Below, piece by piece: positions 17,795 to 26,619 of a DNA stretch of 52,879 nt. Numbering within the stretch: position 1 is the stretch's first letter; every line of letters begins with the position of its first letter. The notes under the pieces are model-generated. The model searched no databases. It had not been told where the DNA came from and worked only from the letters and a program-made list of their open reading frames with translations. The position numbers and the translations under genes were made by a program. Where the stretch lies: assembly GCA_945873815.1 (NCBI GenBank), contig CAMCEE010000015.1:1-52879 (forward strand), given 5' to 3'. Source of the DNA: an uncultured Caryophanales bacterium (lineage in GTDB: Bacteria; Bacillota_I; Bacilli_A; RFN20; CAG-449).

Positions 17795-18385
17795 TCACAA
17801 TGAAAATCCTAGATTTCTATTTTTTGAAAGAATTCTTACAAGATATGCAATCACTGGTGAAAGAATAGAAACAATGCAGACTTCAACTAATAAATTTGTG
17901 GTGAATATTGCTGCAAATAAACCTCCAGCATTTCCATAGATTGGTAGGAAATAAACTAAAACCCCAACGATAAATATTCCTGTGTTAATAATAGGAATTA
18001 AAAGTGTAGAAGCGATTGAAGCAAATGTAAAATTAAATTTCTTGAGCACTTTAAATACATATCCTGAAACTAAACCTGCTATACCAGTTTTTGCTAAACA
18101 AAGGACAATTGTAATAATTATTGAAATCCAAGGATGAACGGTATCAAATAACATAAAAAATTGGATAGTTGCAGGTGAAACGCAAATGACCACACCAACA
18201 ACAATACCGATAATCATTCCATATAATGGACCATAAAGAAATCCTCCAATCGCAATTGCAATTAATCCCAAATTGATTTCTAATGGACCGAATTTAACAT
18301 AAGTTGCAATAAATTGTAAAATTATTGCAACAGCAATAAGAATAGCCATTCCTGCCATTCTTCTAATCTTTATACTATTATTCAT
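17795..18385 (-). CDS. ECF transporter S component, probably for pantothenate
   Basis: A 196-residue integral membrane protein with five to six hydrophobic helices, an N-terminal KIRRMAGMAILIAVAIIL and the FGPLEINLGLIAIAIGGFLYGPLYGMIIG stretch typical of ECF substrate-binding subunits. ECF S components bind a vitamin and work with a shared EcfA/A'/T module, not present here. The start overlaps the stop of coaX (TAATG), so coupling to pantothenate kinase suggests pantothenate as substrate; this is inference from context, and folate or another vitamin is possible. Confidence 0.75.
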   Translation of the reverse strand: MNNSIKIRRMAGMAILIAVAIILQFIATYVKFGPLEINLGLIAIAIGGFLYGPLYGMIIGIVVGVVICVSPATIQFFMLFDTVHPWISIIITIVLCLAKTGIAGLVSGYVFKVLKKFNFTFASIASTLLIPIINTGIFIVGVLVYFLPIYGNAGGLFAAIFTTNLLVEVCIVSILSPVIAYLVRILSKNRNLGFSL

Positions 18386-19161
18386 TATTTATTATCTCCA
18401 ACATTCTTTAAGTAAATTTGATACAATCCTTCTAAAATTAAATCTGCATCAAACACAAATCTTTTATCAATATGATTTTTAACTATTTCTGCGTATCCAC
18501 CGGTAAGAACTCTTTTAAAATTATATCCGAATTCTTTTTCAATCTTCTCACATAATCCTTCAACCATTGCAATTGTTCCGTATATCAATCCTGAATTAAT
18601 TGAATCCGCAGAATTCTTTCCGATGATACTTTCAGGTGCGATTAATGAAACATCCATCAATTGTGCTGCTCCATTAGATAAAGCTTTCATAGAAAGATTG
18701 ATACCAGGCGAAATTGTCACTCCAACAAAATTACCATTCTTGTCAACTGCCATTATTTTTGAGGCTGTTCCTAGATCTGCAATAAGTACTGGAGTTCCAT
18801 AACGATGTTTTGCTCCAATTGCATCACATACTAAATCAGAACCTAGTTCACTAGGATTATCAATACGAATTGATAAACCAGTCTTTAATTTGTTACCTAC
18901 AACCATGCATTTAAAACCAAACAATTTCTCAATGCTGTTGCAGATGGTCAAGGTTAAGGAAGGAATAACACTCGATAGGATTGCGCCTTCAAAATCACTC
19001 CTATGAAGATCATTCGCATGTAAAAACTCCTTGATGATAGTCTTGTACTCATCAGAAGATTTGTTGACATCGCTATACGTTCGATAGTCGTAAAGCAATT
19101 TGTCACCTCGGTATACCCCAACATAAAGATTGGTGTTACCTAAATCAAGTAATAAAACCAT
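18385..19161 (-). CDS. coaX: type III pantothenate kinase
   Basis: Phosphorylates pantothenate in the first step of CoA synthesis. The protein begins MVLLLDLGNTNLYVGVY, the ASKHA-fold phosphate loop; further motifs are SELGSDLVCDAIGA, VLIADLGTASK and SPGINLSMKAL. I start at 19161, where AAGGAG precedes the ATG by 7 nt; an in-frame upstream start at 19197 lacks such a site and adds 12 residues foreign to the family. Paired with an ECF S component. Confidence 0.93.
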   Translation of the reverse strand: MVLLLDLGNTNLYVGVYRGDKLLYDYRTYSDVNKSSDEYKTIIKEFLHANDLHRSDFEGAILSSVIPSLTLTICNSIEKLFGFKCMVVGNKLKTGLSIRIDNPSELGSDLVCDAIGAKHRYGTPVLIADLGTASKIMAVDKNGNFVGVTISPGINLSMKALSNGAAQLMDVSLIAPESIIGKNSADSINSGLIYGTIAMVEGLCEKIEKEFGYNFKRVLTGGYAEIVKNHIDKRFVFDADLILEGLYQIYLKNVGDNK

Positions 19162-19246
19162 AAATTTTCTCCTTGCTATAGTCCATAAAGGTACCATGCG
19201 TTTTTATTATAATCTCAATTTTCATTTATATATATTATTTTTGATC

Positions 19247-19278
19247 AAAAAAAACACAATTATTAGCAAATTGTGTTT
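19247..19278 (-). terminator. terminator of the GT8 gene
   Basis: A perfect 10-bp stem (AAACACAATT / AATTGTGTTT) with a 7-nt loop and a run of T residues on the minus strand, directly after the glycosyltransferase stop. Confidence 0.85.
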
Positions 19279-19283
19279 ATAAA

Positions 19284-20279
19284 CTAAGAAATTGCATTCT
19301 TAAATGTTGAAACAATCTTTTTTAATATTTTCTTTATTATATTAATATGGACATCTTCAACAAATAAATGATAATAATTCTTTTCGTCATTAGCTTCTTT
19401 TAGGCATAGTTCTTTAAGTTTTTCTCCCCCTAATAAATCAATTCTTTTCATTTCTTCTGTAAACGAAGCTTTCATTTCAAGAATATCTTTTTCTAAAGAA
19501 ATTTCTTTTACATTTTGATAGAAGTATTCTTCATACATAATATCATCATATTTCCATGGCTTAAAAGTTAGATTGAAATGAATCAAATTAGGATTTTCAA
19601 TCTTTTCTCCAAGTGGCATTGTATTCCATGATTCATCAATAAAATATACATCTCCGTGGCAAAGTACATTCAAATAATCTTGATCTTGTGCTACTTCAAA
19701 CTTATATTTCTTAAGTAGATCGATGAAATGTTCTTCAAAATCAATGTCTCTCATCTTCTTTAGATTCATAAGTAAAATTCCAGCATTGAAATAATCTTCA
19801 TGTTTAATTCCTAAAGCTTTTTCAACATATTCGATAAACTCTGGAACGATTTGAACAGAAGCATCTGGAATAGCTCCAACCAAGTTACTCCCAATATCTG
19901 TTCTATATAATTCAGAAATATCTCCATTTATAATGGTATCTGAATCCAAATATAAGATCTTATCAAATTGTGGAAATAAACTAGCGATGAATAATCTATA
20001 ATACGTAGTTTTTGTATAATAGTCTCTCGTTAGTAATTCAGAAGATATTCTATCGAGATTCTCACGTACATTTACAAAACTAATACTAAATTTATTATTT
20101 TCTAATGATTTAATTAAGCTGATTGATTTTTCATTCAATCCAGTATTTAAAACTACGACTTCATAGTGATATTTTGTAGATGCATTCTTGATGATAGAAT
20201 GTAAGGAAATTGTTAACAATTTTGCATAGTTATCATCTACAGAAAAGAATATAGGGATAATGTTTTTTTCTTTTTTCAT
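19284..20279 (-). CDS. GT8-family glycosyltransferase
   Basis: Retaining glycosyltransferase of the LgtC/general-stress type: N-terminal IIPIFFSVDDNYAKLLTISL, the metal-binding DxD in ILYLDSDTIINGD, YFNAGILLMNL, and AQDQDYLNVLC. No signal peptide or membrane helix; the basic, hydrophobic C terminus (INIIKKILKKIVSTF) could dock on the membrane as amphipathic helix. I start at the ATG at 20279 with AAAGGAGA upstream; a frame opening at 20318 has no ribosome site. Acceptor unknown; monocistronic. Confidence 0.85.
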   Translation of the reverse strand: MKKEKNIIPIFFSVDDNYAKLLTISLHSIIKNASTKYHYEVVVLNTGLNEKSISLIKSLENNKFSISFVNVRENLDRISSELLTRDYYTKTTYYRLFIASLFPQFDKILYLDSDTIINGDISELYRTDIGSNLVGAIPDASVQIVPEFIEYVEKALGIKHEDYFNAGILLMNLKKMRDIDFEEHFIDLLKKYKFEVAQDQDYLNVLCHGDVYFIDESWNTMPLGEKIENPNLIHFNLTFKPWKYDDIMYEEYFYQNVKEISLEKDILEMKASFTEEMKRIDLLGGEKLKELCLKEANDEKNYYHLFVEDVHINIIKKILKKIVSTFKNAIS

Positions 20280-20568
20280 AATGCTCATTCTCCTTTGAAC
20301 AATCATATTGTAATGCATGTATTAAAAAATATATACCTACTTATATTATCACATCAAATAGATTTTTATAAACAAAATCTACTACTTTGTTTATTATATC
20401 TACTAATAGTAGAAATCCGAATAATTCGCCATTTTTTTATTCATTTATCAGAATTTTTGATAATAATCGACTATTTTCTTCATATCTCGTTTTCTTTTGC
20501 AATCATATTCAATACTATTTATTTATTTTTTCTCTTACTTTATAATCAAAATAATGGAGGTATAAAGA

Positions 20569-21129
20569 ATGAAAACTAAAATAAGTAAAACAAATTTATT
20601 CTTATCAATTCCCTCTATTGTATTAGGAATTCTATTTTTCATCATTCCTAATCAAGTGCTTGATATAATGTTCTATATCATTGGTGGATTGATTATTCTT
20701 TTTGCTTTATATAGAATTACAGGATTATTCATCAATCATAAGAACGAATTATCTGAATATTGTAATGTTTTATTTTTCTATATAATTCTTCTATTAGTTG
20801 GAGTCACATTTGAAACAATTGCAATAATATTTGTATATGTATTCATCATAATATTCGCAATATCCATTATTATATTTGGAGCTTATAGAATATATGCTCT
20901 CTACTTAAGAAGATCATTATCTCTATCAAATAGAATAATCAATACTTTATTAAATTCATTAATTATCCTTATCGGTATTCTATTAATTGCAAATATTGGA
21001 GGAACTATTAATGTATTGATGTATGTACTAGGTTCATTATTCATAGTATGTGGAATTATTGAATTGTTAACTTATATCAAAGAATATAAAGAAGCAAAAA
21101 AGGAAAACGATAATATAATAGATTTATAA
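20569..21129 (+). CDS. DUF308/HdeD-like membrane protein
   Basis: 186 residues with about six hydrophobic helices in the repeated two-helix pattern of DUF308 proteins (SIPSIVLGILFFIIPNQVLD; IIGGLIILFALYRI). GGAGG precedes the ATG. Function unknown. A second protein of similar size and architecture lies at 34475-35020, so this family is expanded here. The C-terminal tail is charged (KEYKEAKKENDN) and probably cytosolic. Confidence 0.7.
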   Translation: MKTKISKTNLFLSIPSIVLGILFFIIPNQVLDIMFYIIGGLIILFALYRITGLFINHKNELSEYCNVLFFYIILLLVGVTFETIAIIFVYVFIIIFAISIIIFGAYRIYALYLRRSLSLSNRIINTLLNSLIILIGILLIANIGGTINVLMYVLGSLFIVCGIIELLTYIKEYKEAKKENDNIIDL

Positions 21130-21162
21130 ATCAAAAAGTAAAAGCGTTTCATATTAACATAA

Positions 21163-21200
21163 AAACGAGCGAAGATAATATCTCGCTCGTTTAATTTTTC
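21163..21200 (+). terminator. terminator of the DUF308-like gene
   Basis: A 10-bp GC-containing stem (AAACGAGCGA / TCGCTCGTTT) followed by TTTAATTTTT on the plus strand. Confidence 0.8.
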
Positions 21201-21243
21201 GATAGATTCAAACATATTCGCTAAATATAGTTAGAATATTCAT

Positions 21244-21288
21244 TAAAAAAATTAAGCGCACTACCTTGACTACAAGGAATAGTGCGCT
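21244..21288 (-). terminator. transketolase terminator
   Basis: A long two-part stem on the minus strand: AGCGCACTA / TAGTGCGCT outside, CCTTG / CAAGG inside, followed by TTAATTTTTTT. Confidence 0.8.
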
Positions 21289-21336
21289 ATGCTTACGTTT
21301 TTATCAATCAATATGTAAGAGAAACATTTACTTACA

Positions 21337-23304
21337 TTAAATTGCTTCTAAAACTCTTCTTACTACTTCATCAACTGTGAATTTGTAATCTCTAATTACA
21401 TCATCTGCAGGTGCAGATTTACCAAATTCATCAATACCCATTACATTAGGAGCAAATCTATGCCATCCAAATGTTGATAACATTTCGATTGCAAGACGTT
21501 TTTCATATTGATCACCAAGAACATTCTTAATGTAGTTTCCATCTTGAGCTAAGAATAATTCTTGACATGGAATAGATACTACTCTAACATCAATATTTTG
21601 CATTAATAGTTTTTGTTGTGCTTCAACAGCAAGTGCAACTTCACTACCAGTAGCGATTAATGTAAAATCTGGTTTTTCACCACGTTCTTTTGAAATAATG
21701 TATCCACCTTTATATACATCATCGCTTCTTGAGCCTTCAATAAGAGGAAGGTTTTGTCTTGTTAAAATTAAGCAAGAAGGATGATTTGTTGATTCTAATG
21801 CTAATTTCCAAGCAGCAGCTAATTCGTTTACATCACATGGACGATATACATAGTTATGTGGAATAGAACGAAGCATTGCTAATTGTTCAATTGGTTGATG
21901 TGTTGGTCCATCTTCTCCAACTGCAATAGTATCATGGCTGAATAAATAGATTGCTGGAAGGTGACTTAATGAAGCCATTCTAATTGCTGGTTTCAAGTAA
22001 TCAGCAAATACTAAGAAACATCCTACGTATGATCTAATTCCTCCATGTAATAAAATACCATTTTGAATAGAAGCCATCGCAAATTCACGAATACCAAAAT
22101 TTACATTTCTTCCTCCGCGATTTTCAGGAGTGAAATCAGTTTCTCCTTTAATCGCAGTTTTAACAGAACCAGCAACGTCTGCAGAACCACCAATTAAGTT
22201 ATATACTGACTTATTTAAAATATTTAATAATGCTTGTGAAGAATTTCTTGTTGCATCTTTAAATCCTGGTTCAAAATAAGGTCCTTTATCATAGACTAAT
22301 GAAGAAACATCGTTATTCATAGTTGAAACGAATTTCTTAGCTTCTTCTGGATATTTTTCAGAATAAACTTGGAATTTATCTTTCCATTCTTCATATGCTT
22401 TCTTTCCACGTGCTGCGAATGTTTTCTTAAATTGGTTATAAACATATTTTGGCATTGTAAATTCTGGATAATCAAATCCATAACTTACCTTTGCATTCTT
22501 TCCATCTTCGACACCTAATGGAGAACCATGTACCTTACTTGTTCCTTGATTTTTAGATCCATAACCAATCACTGTATGAACGATGATTAATGTTGGTTTA
22601 TCTTTTGATAATTTTGCTTTGCAAATTGCTTTATCAATTGCATTGATGTTATTTCCATCTTTAACTTCAAGAACATTCCAGTTTGATGCTTCAAATCTTT
22701 TCTTTTGGTCTTCAATATTTGACATAGCAAGCGGACCATCAAGAGTAACATTATTTGCATCATAAAATAAGATTAATTTATTGAACTTTTGTACTCCTGC
22801 AAAAGAGATTGCTTCTTGAGAAATACCTTCTTCTAAACATCCATCACCACATAAAGCATAAGTATAGTGGTCGATGAAATCGTATCCTTCTTTGTAGATT
22901 CCTCTTAAAGATTGTTCAGCCATTGCAAATCCAACTGCTTGAGCAATACCTTGTCCTAATGGTCCTGCAGAAGCATCAACTCCTGGAGTCAATCCGACTT
23001 CTGGATGTCCTGGAGTAATAGAATCTAATTGTCTGAATCTTTTAATATCCTCTATTGATACCTTGTATCCTGCTACGTGTAACATCGCATAAAGCAACAT
23101 CGATGCATGACCTGCAGATAAAACAAAACGGTCACGATTAATCCAATTTGGATTCTCAGGATTTGCTACTAAGTGCTTTGTAAATAAAGTGTATAGGATA
23201 GGGGTACTTCCTAATGCCATTCCTGGATGGCCTGAATTAGCTTTGTTAATTCCATCAATTATCAAAGATCTAATTGCAGCAATACATAAGTTGTCTTTTT
23301 TCAT
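21337..23304 (-). CDS. tkt: transketolase
   Basis: Thiamine-diphosphate enzyme of the non-oxidative pentose phosphate pathway. Motifs: N-terminal SGHPGMALG, GDGCLEEGISQEAISFAG with the metal site through DANNVTLDG, the catalytic Glu in NFGIREFAM, and DGPTHQP. About 655 residues from the ATG at 23304, chosen because GAAAGGA precedes it; the frame extends upstream through a TTG without support. A 6S-like RNA and its U-run terminator end only about 20 nt upstream, so transcription either reads through or starts very close. Confidence 0.96.
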   Translation of the reverse strand: MKKDNLCIAAIRSLIIDGINKANSGHPGMALGSTPILYTLFTKHLVANPENPNWINRDRFVLSAGHASMLLYAMLHVAGYKVSIEDIKRFRQLDSITPGHPEVGLTPGVDASAGPLGQGIAQAVGFAMAEQSLRGIYKEGYDFIDHYTYALCGDGCLEEGISQEAISFAGVQKFNKLILFYDANNVTLDGPLAMSNIEDQKKRFEASNWNVLEVKDGNNINAIDKAICKAKLSKDKPTLIIVHTVIGYGSKNQGTSKVHGSPLGVEDGKNAKVSYGFDYPEFTMPKYVYNQFKKTFAARGKKAYEEWKDKFQVYSEKYPEEAKKFVSTMNNDVSSLVYDKGPYFEPGFKDATRNSSQALLNILNKSVYNLIGGSADVAGSVKTAIKGETDFTPENRGGRNVNFGIREFAMASIQNGILLHGGIRSYVGCFLVFADYLKPAIRMASLSHLPAIYLFSHDTIAVGEDGPTHQPIEQLAMLRSIPHNYVYRPCDVNELAAAWKLALESTNHPSCLILTRQNLPLIEGSRSDDVYKGGYIISKERGEKPDFTLIATGSEVALAVEAQQKLLMQNIDVRVVSIPCQELFLAQDGNYIKNVLGDQYEKRLAIEMLSTFGWHRFAPNVMGIDEFGKSAPADDVIRDYKFTVDEVVRRVLEAI

Positions 23305-23323
23305 ATAATTCCTTTCATAACAC

Positions 23324-23509
23324 AAAAAAAATTGATCTAGAGGCCATTCGAATTCCTGTTGACCAGGTGGGTGTTTATGTCTTATATGTCCGGATTCCGA
23401 AGTGAAATGAATAAATCAATATATAATTTAAACCAACGGCCTTCAACTCGATATAAGTTAAAAAAACTCCCGAAATTCATATGTAGGAAACGCTATAGAG
23501 CCCCTAGAC
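23324..23509 (-). ncRNA. ssrS: structured RNA, probably 6S RNA
   Basis: A ~186-nt unit with its own promoter and a U8 run at the end. The 5' TCTAGGGGC pairs with the 3' GCCTCTAGA (one G-U), closing the whole molecule, as in 6S RNA; the interior holds GAATTTC/GAATTC pairing, a small CCTG-CAGG hairpin and a long AU-rich middle. Size, closing stem and terminator fit 6S RNA, which binds sigma-70 holoenzyme. I cannot confirm the central bubble without folding. A cis leader of tkt is the main alternative. Confidence 0.5.
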
Positions 23510-23515
23510 ACTTGT

Positions 23516-23544
23516 ATTATATCATAATATGTTTTACTTGACTA
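23516..23544 (-). promoter_or_regulatory. promoter of the 6S-like RNA
   Basis: TAGTCA, a 17-bp spacer and TATAAT on the minus strand. The start about 7 nt later coincides with the beginning of the closing stem. Confidence 0.6.
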
Positions 23545-23652
23545 GATGGAGAAATTCATTATTAATTCAGTTTCATTACCATAAGCATATCTTTTCACAA
23601 ATAAATAATATTTTTTAAAATTATTTTATAATTTTATTTCATTCTTTCTCTC

Positions 23653-23681
23653 TTAACAAAAAAAATTTATAGTGATAAAAT
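23653..23681 (+). promoter_or_regulatory. promoter of the HtrA-like gene
   Basis: TTAACA, a 17-bp spacer and TAAAAT, about 35 nt ahead of the start codon. The rest of 23545-23652 is AT-rich and shows nothing else I can name. Confidence 0.6.
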
Positions 23682-23715
23682 AAATATAATATATGTAATT
23701 ATCTTGGAGGCAAAT

Positions 23716-24930
23716 ATGAAAAGCAAAAAAATCTTATTATCGTTATGTATTTCTACTCTACTCTTATTCTCTTTTTCCAGTTGTAAATCTAATTCTACTA
23801 GTTCTTCAATAAATACAAGTAGTATCAATTATCTTGAAACAAGTGATCTTCAAAAAGAAATCGTCAATGTCAATTATAATGACACAACTACTTATTCTTC
23901 TCTTGCAGATGTGATAGTTGATATCAAACCAACCGTTGTTGATATATATTCATATGGGACTAATTTTTCTAGTGCAGGATCAGGAGTAATAGTTGGAAAA
24001 TCAGAATCATATTATTATGTTATTACTAATCACCATGTAGTTGATAATGCCTTATCATTCGATGTAGTCACATACTCAAGTGAAGACAAAAATACAACTT
24101 ATGAAGGAAGACTAATTGGAAGTTCTCCTAAAAATGATATTGCAGTATTACAAATCGCTAGTGATCAAGAACTAAATATTGCAACTGTTACTAGTGATTC
24201 TTCTAAAGTTCGAGTAGGCGATGAAGTGATTGCAATCGGTAATCCATTAGGAATATTAGGTGGTTCAGTTACTCATGGTATAATCTCAGCTAAAGAAAGA
24301 GAGGTATATATCGATTCAATTGGCTATATGTCTTTATTTCAAACTGATGCGGCGATTAATTCTGGAAATTCAGGAGGAGCGTTATTTAATAAAGAAGGCT
24401 TATTAATTGGAATCGTCAATTCAGGTTATTCAAATTATGAAGGATTAAATTTTGCGATTCCTTCGAACAATGCATTTTCTTGTTTTAATTCAATTATTAC
24501 AACTTACCACAATAATGGAACTAATCTAGGATACATGGAAGGAGAAACAAATCCAGGATTGAATCTATCCTCTGCGACAATCTATGCCAATAGTTCCCTA
24601 TCAAGTCAAAAGGAAATCATCTATGTATCTTCGATTGATAATAATAGTGATTGTATAAATAAAGGAATCAAAGATTTTGCTTCGTTTACCGAAGGAAAGT
24701 ATAATTCGTTCTATGCTTTAGAAAAGATTAATGATGTTGAAATTTCTTCCCTTGATAATGCGAATAGGATATTGCAAAATTTATCCGCAAATAATAAGGT
24801 CAAATTCACATTTAAGGAAGTATTGTATTCTAGAAGTGGAGGAATATTTGGACAAAACATCTATTACTTATCAGATAACATCATTGAAATTGAAGTAACA
24901 TTAAGCCAATTCATTTATGTTATTAATTAG
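23716..24930 (+). CDS. HtrA-like serine protease lipoprotein
   Basis: A trypsin-fold protease of the DegP/HtrA family, tethered outside the membrane. From the ATG at 23716 (GGAGG just upstream) there is a lipoprotein signal with C23 as the likely lipidated residue, a Ser-rich linker, then the catalytic set H107 (TNHHVV), D141 (KNDIAVL) and S219 (GNSGG). The C-terminal ~110 residues take the place of a PDZ domain but are degenerate (VSSIDNNSDCINKGIKDF). Role inferred: surface protein quality control. The four-residue longer frame starting with TTG is less likely. Confidence 0.88.
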   Translation: MKSKKILLSLCISTLLLFSFSSCKSNSTSSSINTSSINYLETSDLQKEIVNVNYNDTTTYSSLADVIVDIKPTVVDIYSYGTNFSSAGSGVIVGKSESYYYVITNHHVVDNALSFDVVTYSSEDKNTTYEGRLIGSSPKNDIAVLQIASDQELNIATVTSDSSKVRVGDEVIAIGNPLGILGGSVTHGIISAKEREVYIDSIGYMSLFQTDAAINSGNSGGALFNKEGLLIGIVNSGYSNYEGLNFAIPSNNAFSCFNSIITTYHNNGTNLGYMEGETNPGLNLSSATIYANSSLSSQKEIIYVSSIDNNSDCINKGIKDFASFTEGKYNSFYALEKINDVEISSLDNANRILQNLSANNKVKFTFKEVLYSRSGGIFGQNIYYLSDNIIEIEVTLSQFIYVIN

Positions 24931-24959
24931 GATTAATAGATAATAATCTTCTTAATAAG

Positions 24960-24985
24960 AAAAATAGCAAAAATAGCAAAAATAT
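24960..24985 (+). repeat. short AT-rich tandem repeat
   Basis: AAAAATAGCA repeated nearly two and a half times, between the protease gene and the infC promoter. A short simple repeat with no evident role. Confidence 0.6.
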
Positions 24986-25007
24986 TATAAAATTGAGATT
25001 TTTTCAC

Positions 25008-25036
25008 TTGACTATTCATATAATAACTTGTAGAAT
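25008..25036 (+). promoter_or_regulatory. infC operon promoter
   Basis: TTGACT, a 17-bp spacer and TAGAAT, ahead of a ~150-nt leader. Confidence 0.7.
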
Positions 25037-25175
25037 AAATTCGCAAATAAAATTTGTGGAAAGAAGAGGCGCTCAGACTTCTCACCAGATTTAGTTACTA
25101 AATTGGTAAATTGCTACATTCTAAGTTTATAGTATGTATTATGATGGGCGCAGGATTCTGTACCCATTTTTATTT
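25037..25175 (+). ncRNA. L20-type leader of the infC-rpmI-rplT operon
   Basis: The leader contains GGCGCTCAGACTT, then GATGGGCGCAGGATTCTG and a hairpin ATGGG / CCCAT with a TTTTTAT tail (25143-25173). This layout matches the Bacillus L20 leader, in which ribosomal protein L20 binds the RNA and promotes premature termination. The match is from memory of the family pattern. Confidence 0.65.
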
Positions 25176-25195
25176 CATATAAGGAGGATTCTATT

Positions 25196-25744
25196 ATTAT
25201 TAAAGGAAAGCAAGTTCAAAAGAACGCAAATGACGATTTAGTCAACTATGATATCCGTTTCCCTCAAGTTCGTGTTGTAGGATCAAATGGAGAACAATTA
25301 GGCATTATGCCAAGATTCAAAGCAATGCAATTAGCAGAATCTCAAAATCTCGATCTTCTATGTGTTGCAAAAGAAGCTAACCCACCAGTCTGCAAAATTC
25401 TAGACTATGGTAAATATCGCTTTGCTCAACAAAAGAAAGCTCACGATATGAGAATTGCTCAAAAAGCAAAAGAGATCGAAACAAAGGAAATTCAACTTTC
25501 TCCAGTTATCGGTATCCATGACTTTGAAACAAGAGTAAAACAAGCAACAAAATTCCTTAATAATGGTGATAAGGTAAAAGTCACACTTCGCTTCAGAGGA
25601 AGACAACTATCTCACACAGAAGTTGGTGAAGAAGTTATGAATCGTTTCATCGAAAATGTAGCTGAATTATGTACAGTTGAAAAGAAGCCAAATTTAGATG
25701 GAAAAATCTTATATTGCGTTTTAGCATCGAAAATAAAAAAATAG
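25196..25744 (+). CDS. infC: translation initiation factor IF-3
   Basis: Binds the 30S subunit and controls start-site choice. The frame runs upstream of the first ATG (25307) without a stop: KGKQVQKNANDDLVNYDIRF, then VRVVGSNGEQLGIMPRF, the conserved N-terminal domain, so the gene starts at a rare ATT. Three in-frame ATT codons stand at 25193, 25196 and 25199 after AAGGAGG; the middle gives the best spacing and ~182 residues, the usual IF-3 size. Rare ATT starts on infC are known and give IF-3 autoregulation. C-terminal domain: KEIQLSPVIGIHDFETRV. Confidence 0.93.
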   Translation: MIKGKQVQKNANDDLVNYDIRFPQVRVVGSNGEQLGIMPRFKAMQLAESQNLDLLCVAKEANPPVCKILDYGKYRFAQQKKAHDMRIAQKAKEIETKEIQLSPVIGIHDFETRVKQATKFLNNGDKVKVTLRFRGRQLSHTEVGEEVMNRFIENVAELCTVEKKPNLDGKILYCVLASKIKK

Positions 25745-25756
25745 GAGGACAAAATC

Positions 25757-25951
25757 ATGCCAAAAATGAAATCAAAACGTGCTTTATTAAAAAGAATGCA
25801 CGTAACAGGCTCAGGAAAGGTTAAAATTTTCCATTCACACGTTTCCCATTTAAGCCACAACAAATCAACAAAGCAAAAAAGACATTTAAGAATGCCAAAC
25901 ACTCTTTCAAATTCAGACTTAAAGAGAGTTAGCGCATTAATTCAAAAGTAG
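25757..25951 (+). CDS. rpmI: 50S ribosomal protein L35
   Basis: 64-residue basic protein with the L35 start MPKMKSKRALLKRMHVTGSG and the HNKSTKQKRHLR region. AGGAGG lies upstream and the gene follows infC by 12 nt in the operon. Confidence 0.97.
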   Translation: MPKMKSKRALLKRMHVTGSGKVKIFHSHVSHLSHNKSTKQKRHLRMPNTLSNSDLKRVSALIQK

Positions 25952-25963
25952 GAGGACAAGAAG

Positions 25964-26320
25964 ATGAGAGTAAAAGGCGGAACAGTTACACACGCAAGAA
26001 GAAAAAAAGTTCTTAAAAGAGCTAAAGGTTACTTCGGTTCAAAGCACTTATTATTCAAAACAGCTCATGAACAAGTAATGCACTCAATGCACTATGCATA
26101 TGTATCACGTAGAAAAATCAAATCCGACTACAGAAAGCTTTGGATTGTTAGAATCAATGCTGCTGCACGTAATTATGATTTATCTTATTCACAATTAATG
26201 CATGGTATAAAACTTGCAGGAATCAACATCAATAGAAAAATGCTTTCAGAAATGGCAATCACAGATGAAGCAGGTTTCAAAAAGATTGTTGATGCAGCTA
26301 AAAAACAATTAGCTAAATAG
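25964..26320 (+). CDS. rplT: 50S ribosomal protein L20
   Basis: 118 residues beginning [20 protein letters not shown], with [10 protein letters not shown] and the [10 protein letters not shown] helix of L20, an early assembly protein of the 50S subunit. It is the probable ligand of the operon leader. Last gene of the operon. Confidence 0.98.
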   Translation: MRVKGGTVTHARRKKVLKRAKGYFGSKHLLFKTAHEQVMHSMHYAYVSRRKIKSDYRKLWIVRINAAARNYDLSYSQLMHGIKLAGININRKMLSEMAITDEAGFKKIVDAAKKQLAK

Positions 26321-26326
26321 TTAATT

Positions 26327-26350
26327 AACCTTCCTATCGGAAGGTTTTTT
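26327..26350 (+). terminator. rplT terminator
   Basis: An 8-bp stem (AACCTTCC / GGAAGGTT, loop TATC) followed by a T7 run. Confidence 0.9.
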
Positions 26351-26405
26351 TATGTAAATATTTCTATCAATTTTCTCATTTTAAAATAGAAAAAAATAAT
26401 AAAAC

Positions 26406-26516
26406 AAAAAAAGCCCTTACGGACTTCTTTTGCATAATATTATCTATGCTCGGTTGTTTAGAGTATTAAGGGGGTAGAATCTAAACATACACGGTCAGAG
26501 TGCTCTCACACTCGAC
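26406..26516 (-). ncRNA. candidate small RNA with C-rich loop
   Basis: A ~110-nt promoter-to-terminator unit without an ORF on the minus strand. In order: hairpin GTC-GAGTG / CACTC-t-GAC; hairpin GTTTAGA / TCTAAAC with a 17-nt loop containing CTACCCCCTT; a GCATA / TATGC hairpin; and an AAGTCC-GTAA-GGGCTT terminator with a T run. The exposed CCCCC loop would pair with Shine-Dalgarno sequences, as in RsaE/RoxS-type sRNAs. The first hairpin plus T6 also makes a plus-strand terminator, so the opposite strand cannot be excluded. It matches no Rfam family I recognise. Confidence 0.5.
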
Positions 26517-26522
26517 TTTTTT

Positions 26523-26551
26523 ATATTAACAAAACACAATATTTAAATCAA
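26523..26551 (-). promoter_or_regulatory. promoter of the small RNA candidate
   Basis: TTGATT, a 17-bp spacer and TAATAT on the minus strand, with the predicted start at the first hairpin. Confidence 0.55.
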
Positions 26552-26619
26552 TTAATTTTTTATTATTTTTCCTATTTTTTTAATAATTCGAAATATGCTT
26601 TATGATTGTAAAATTATCG

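Noticed and set aside
20295-20579. 94-codon plus-strand frame before the DUF308-like gene
   Set aside because: It crosses the start and leader of the divergent GT8 gene, has no ribosome site and a composition like translated AT-rich spacer.
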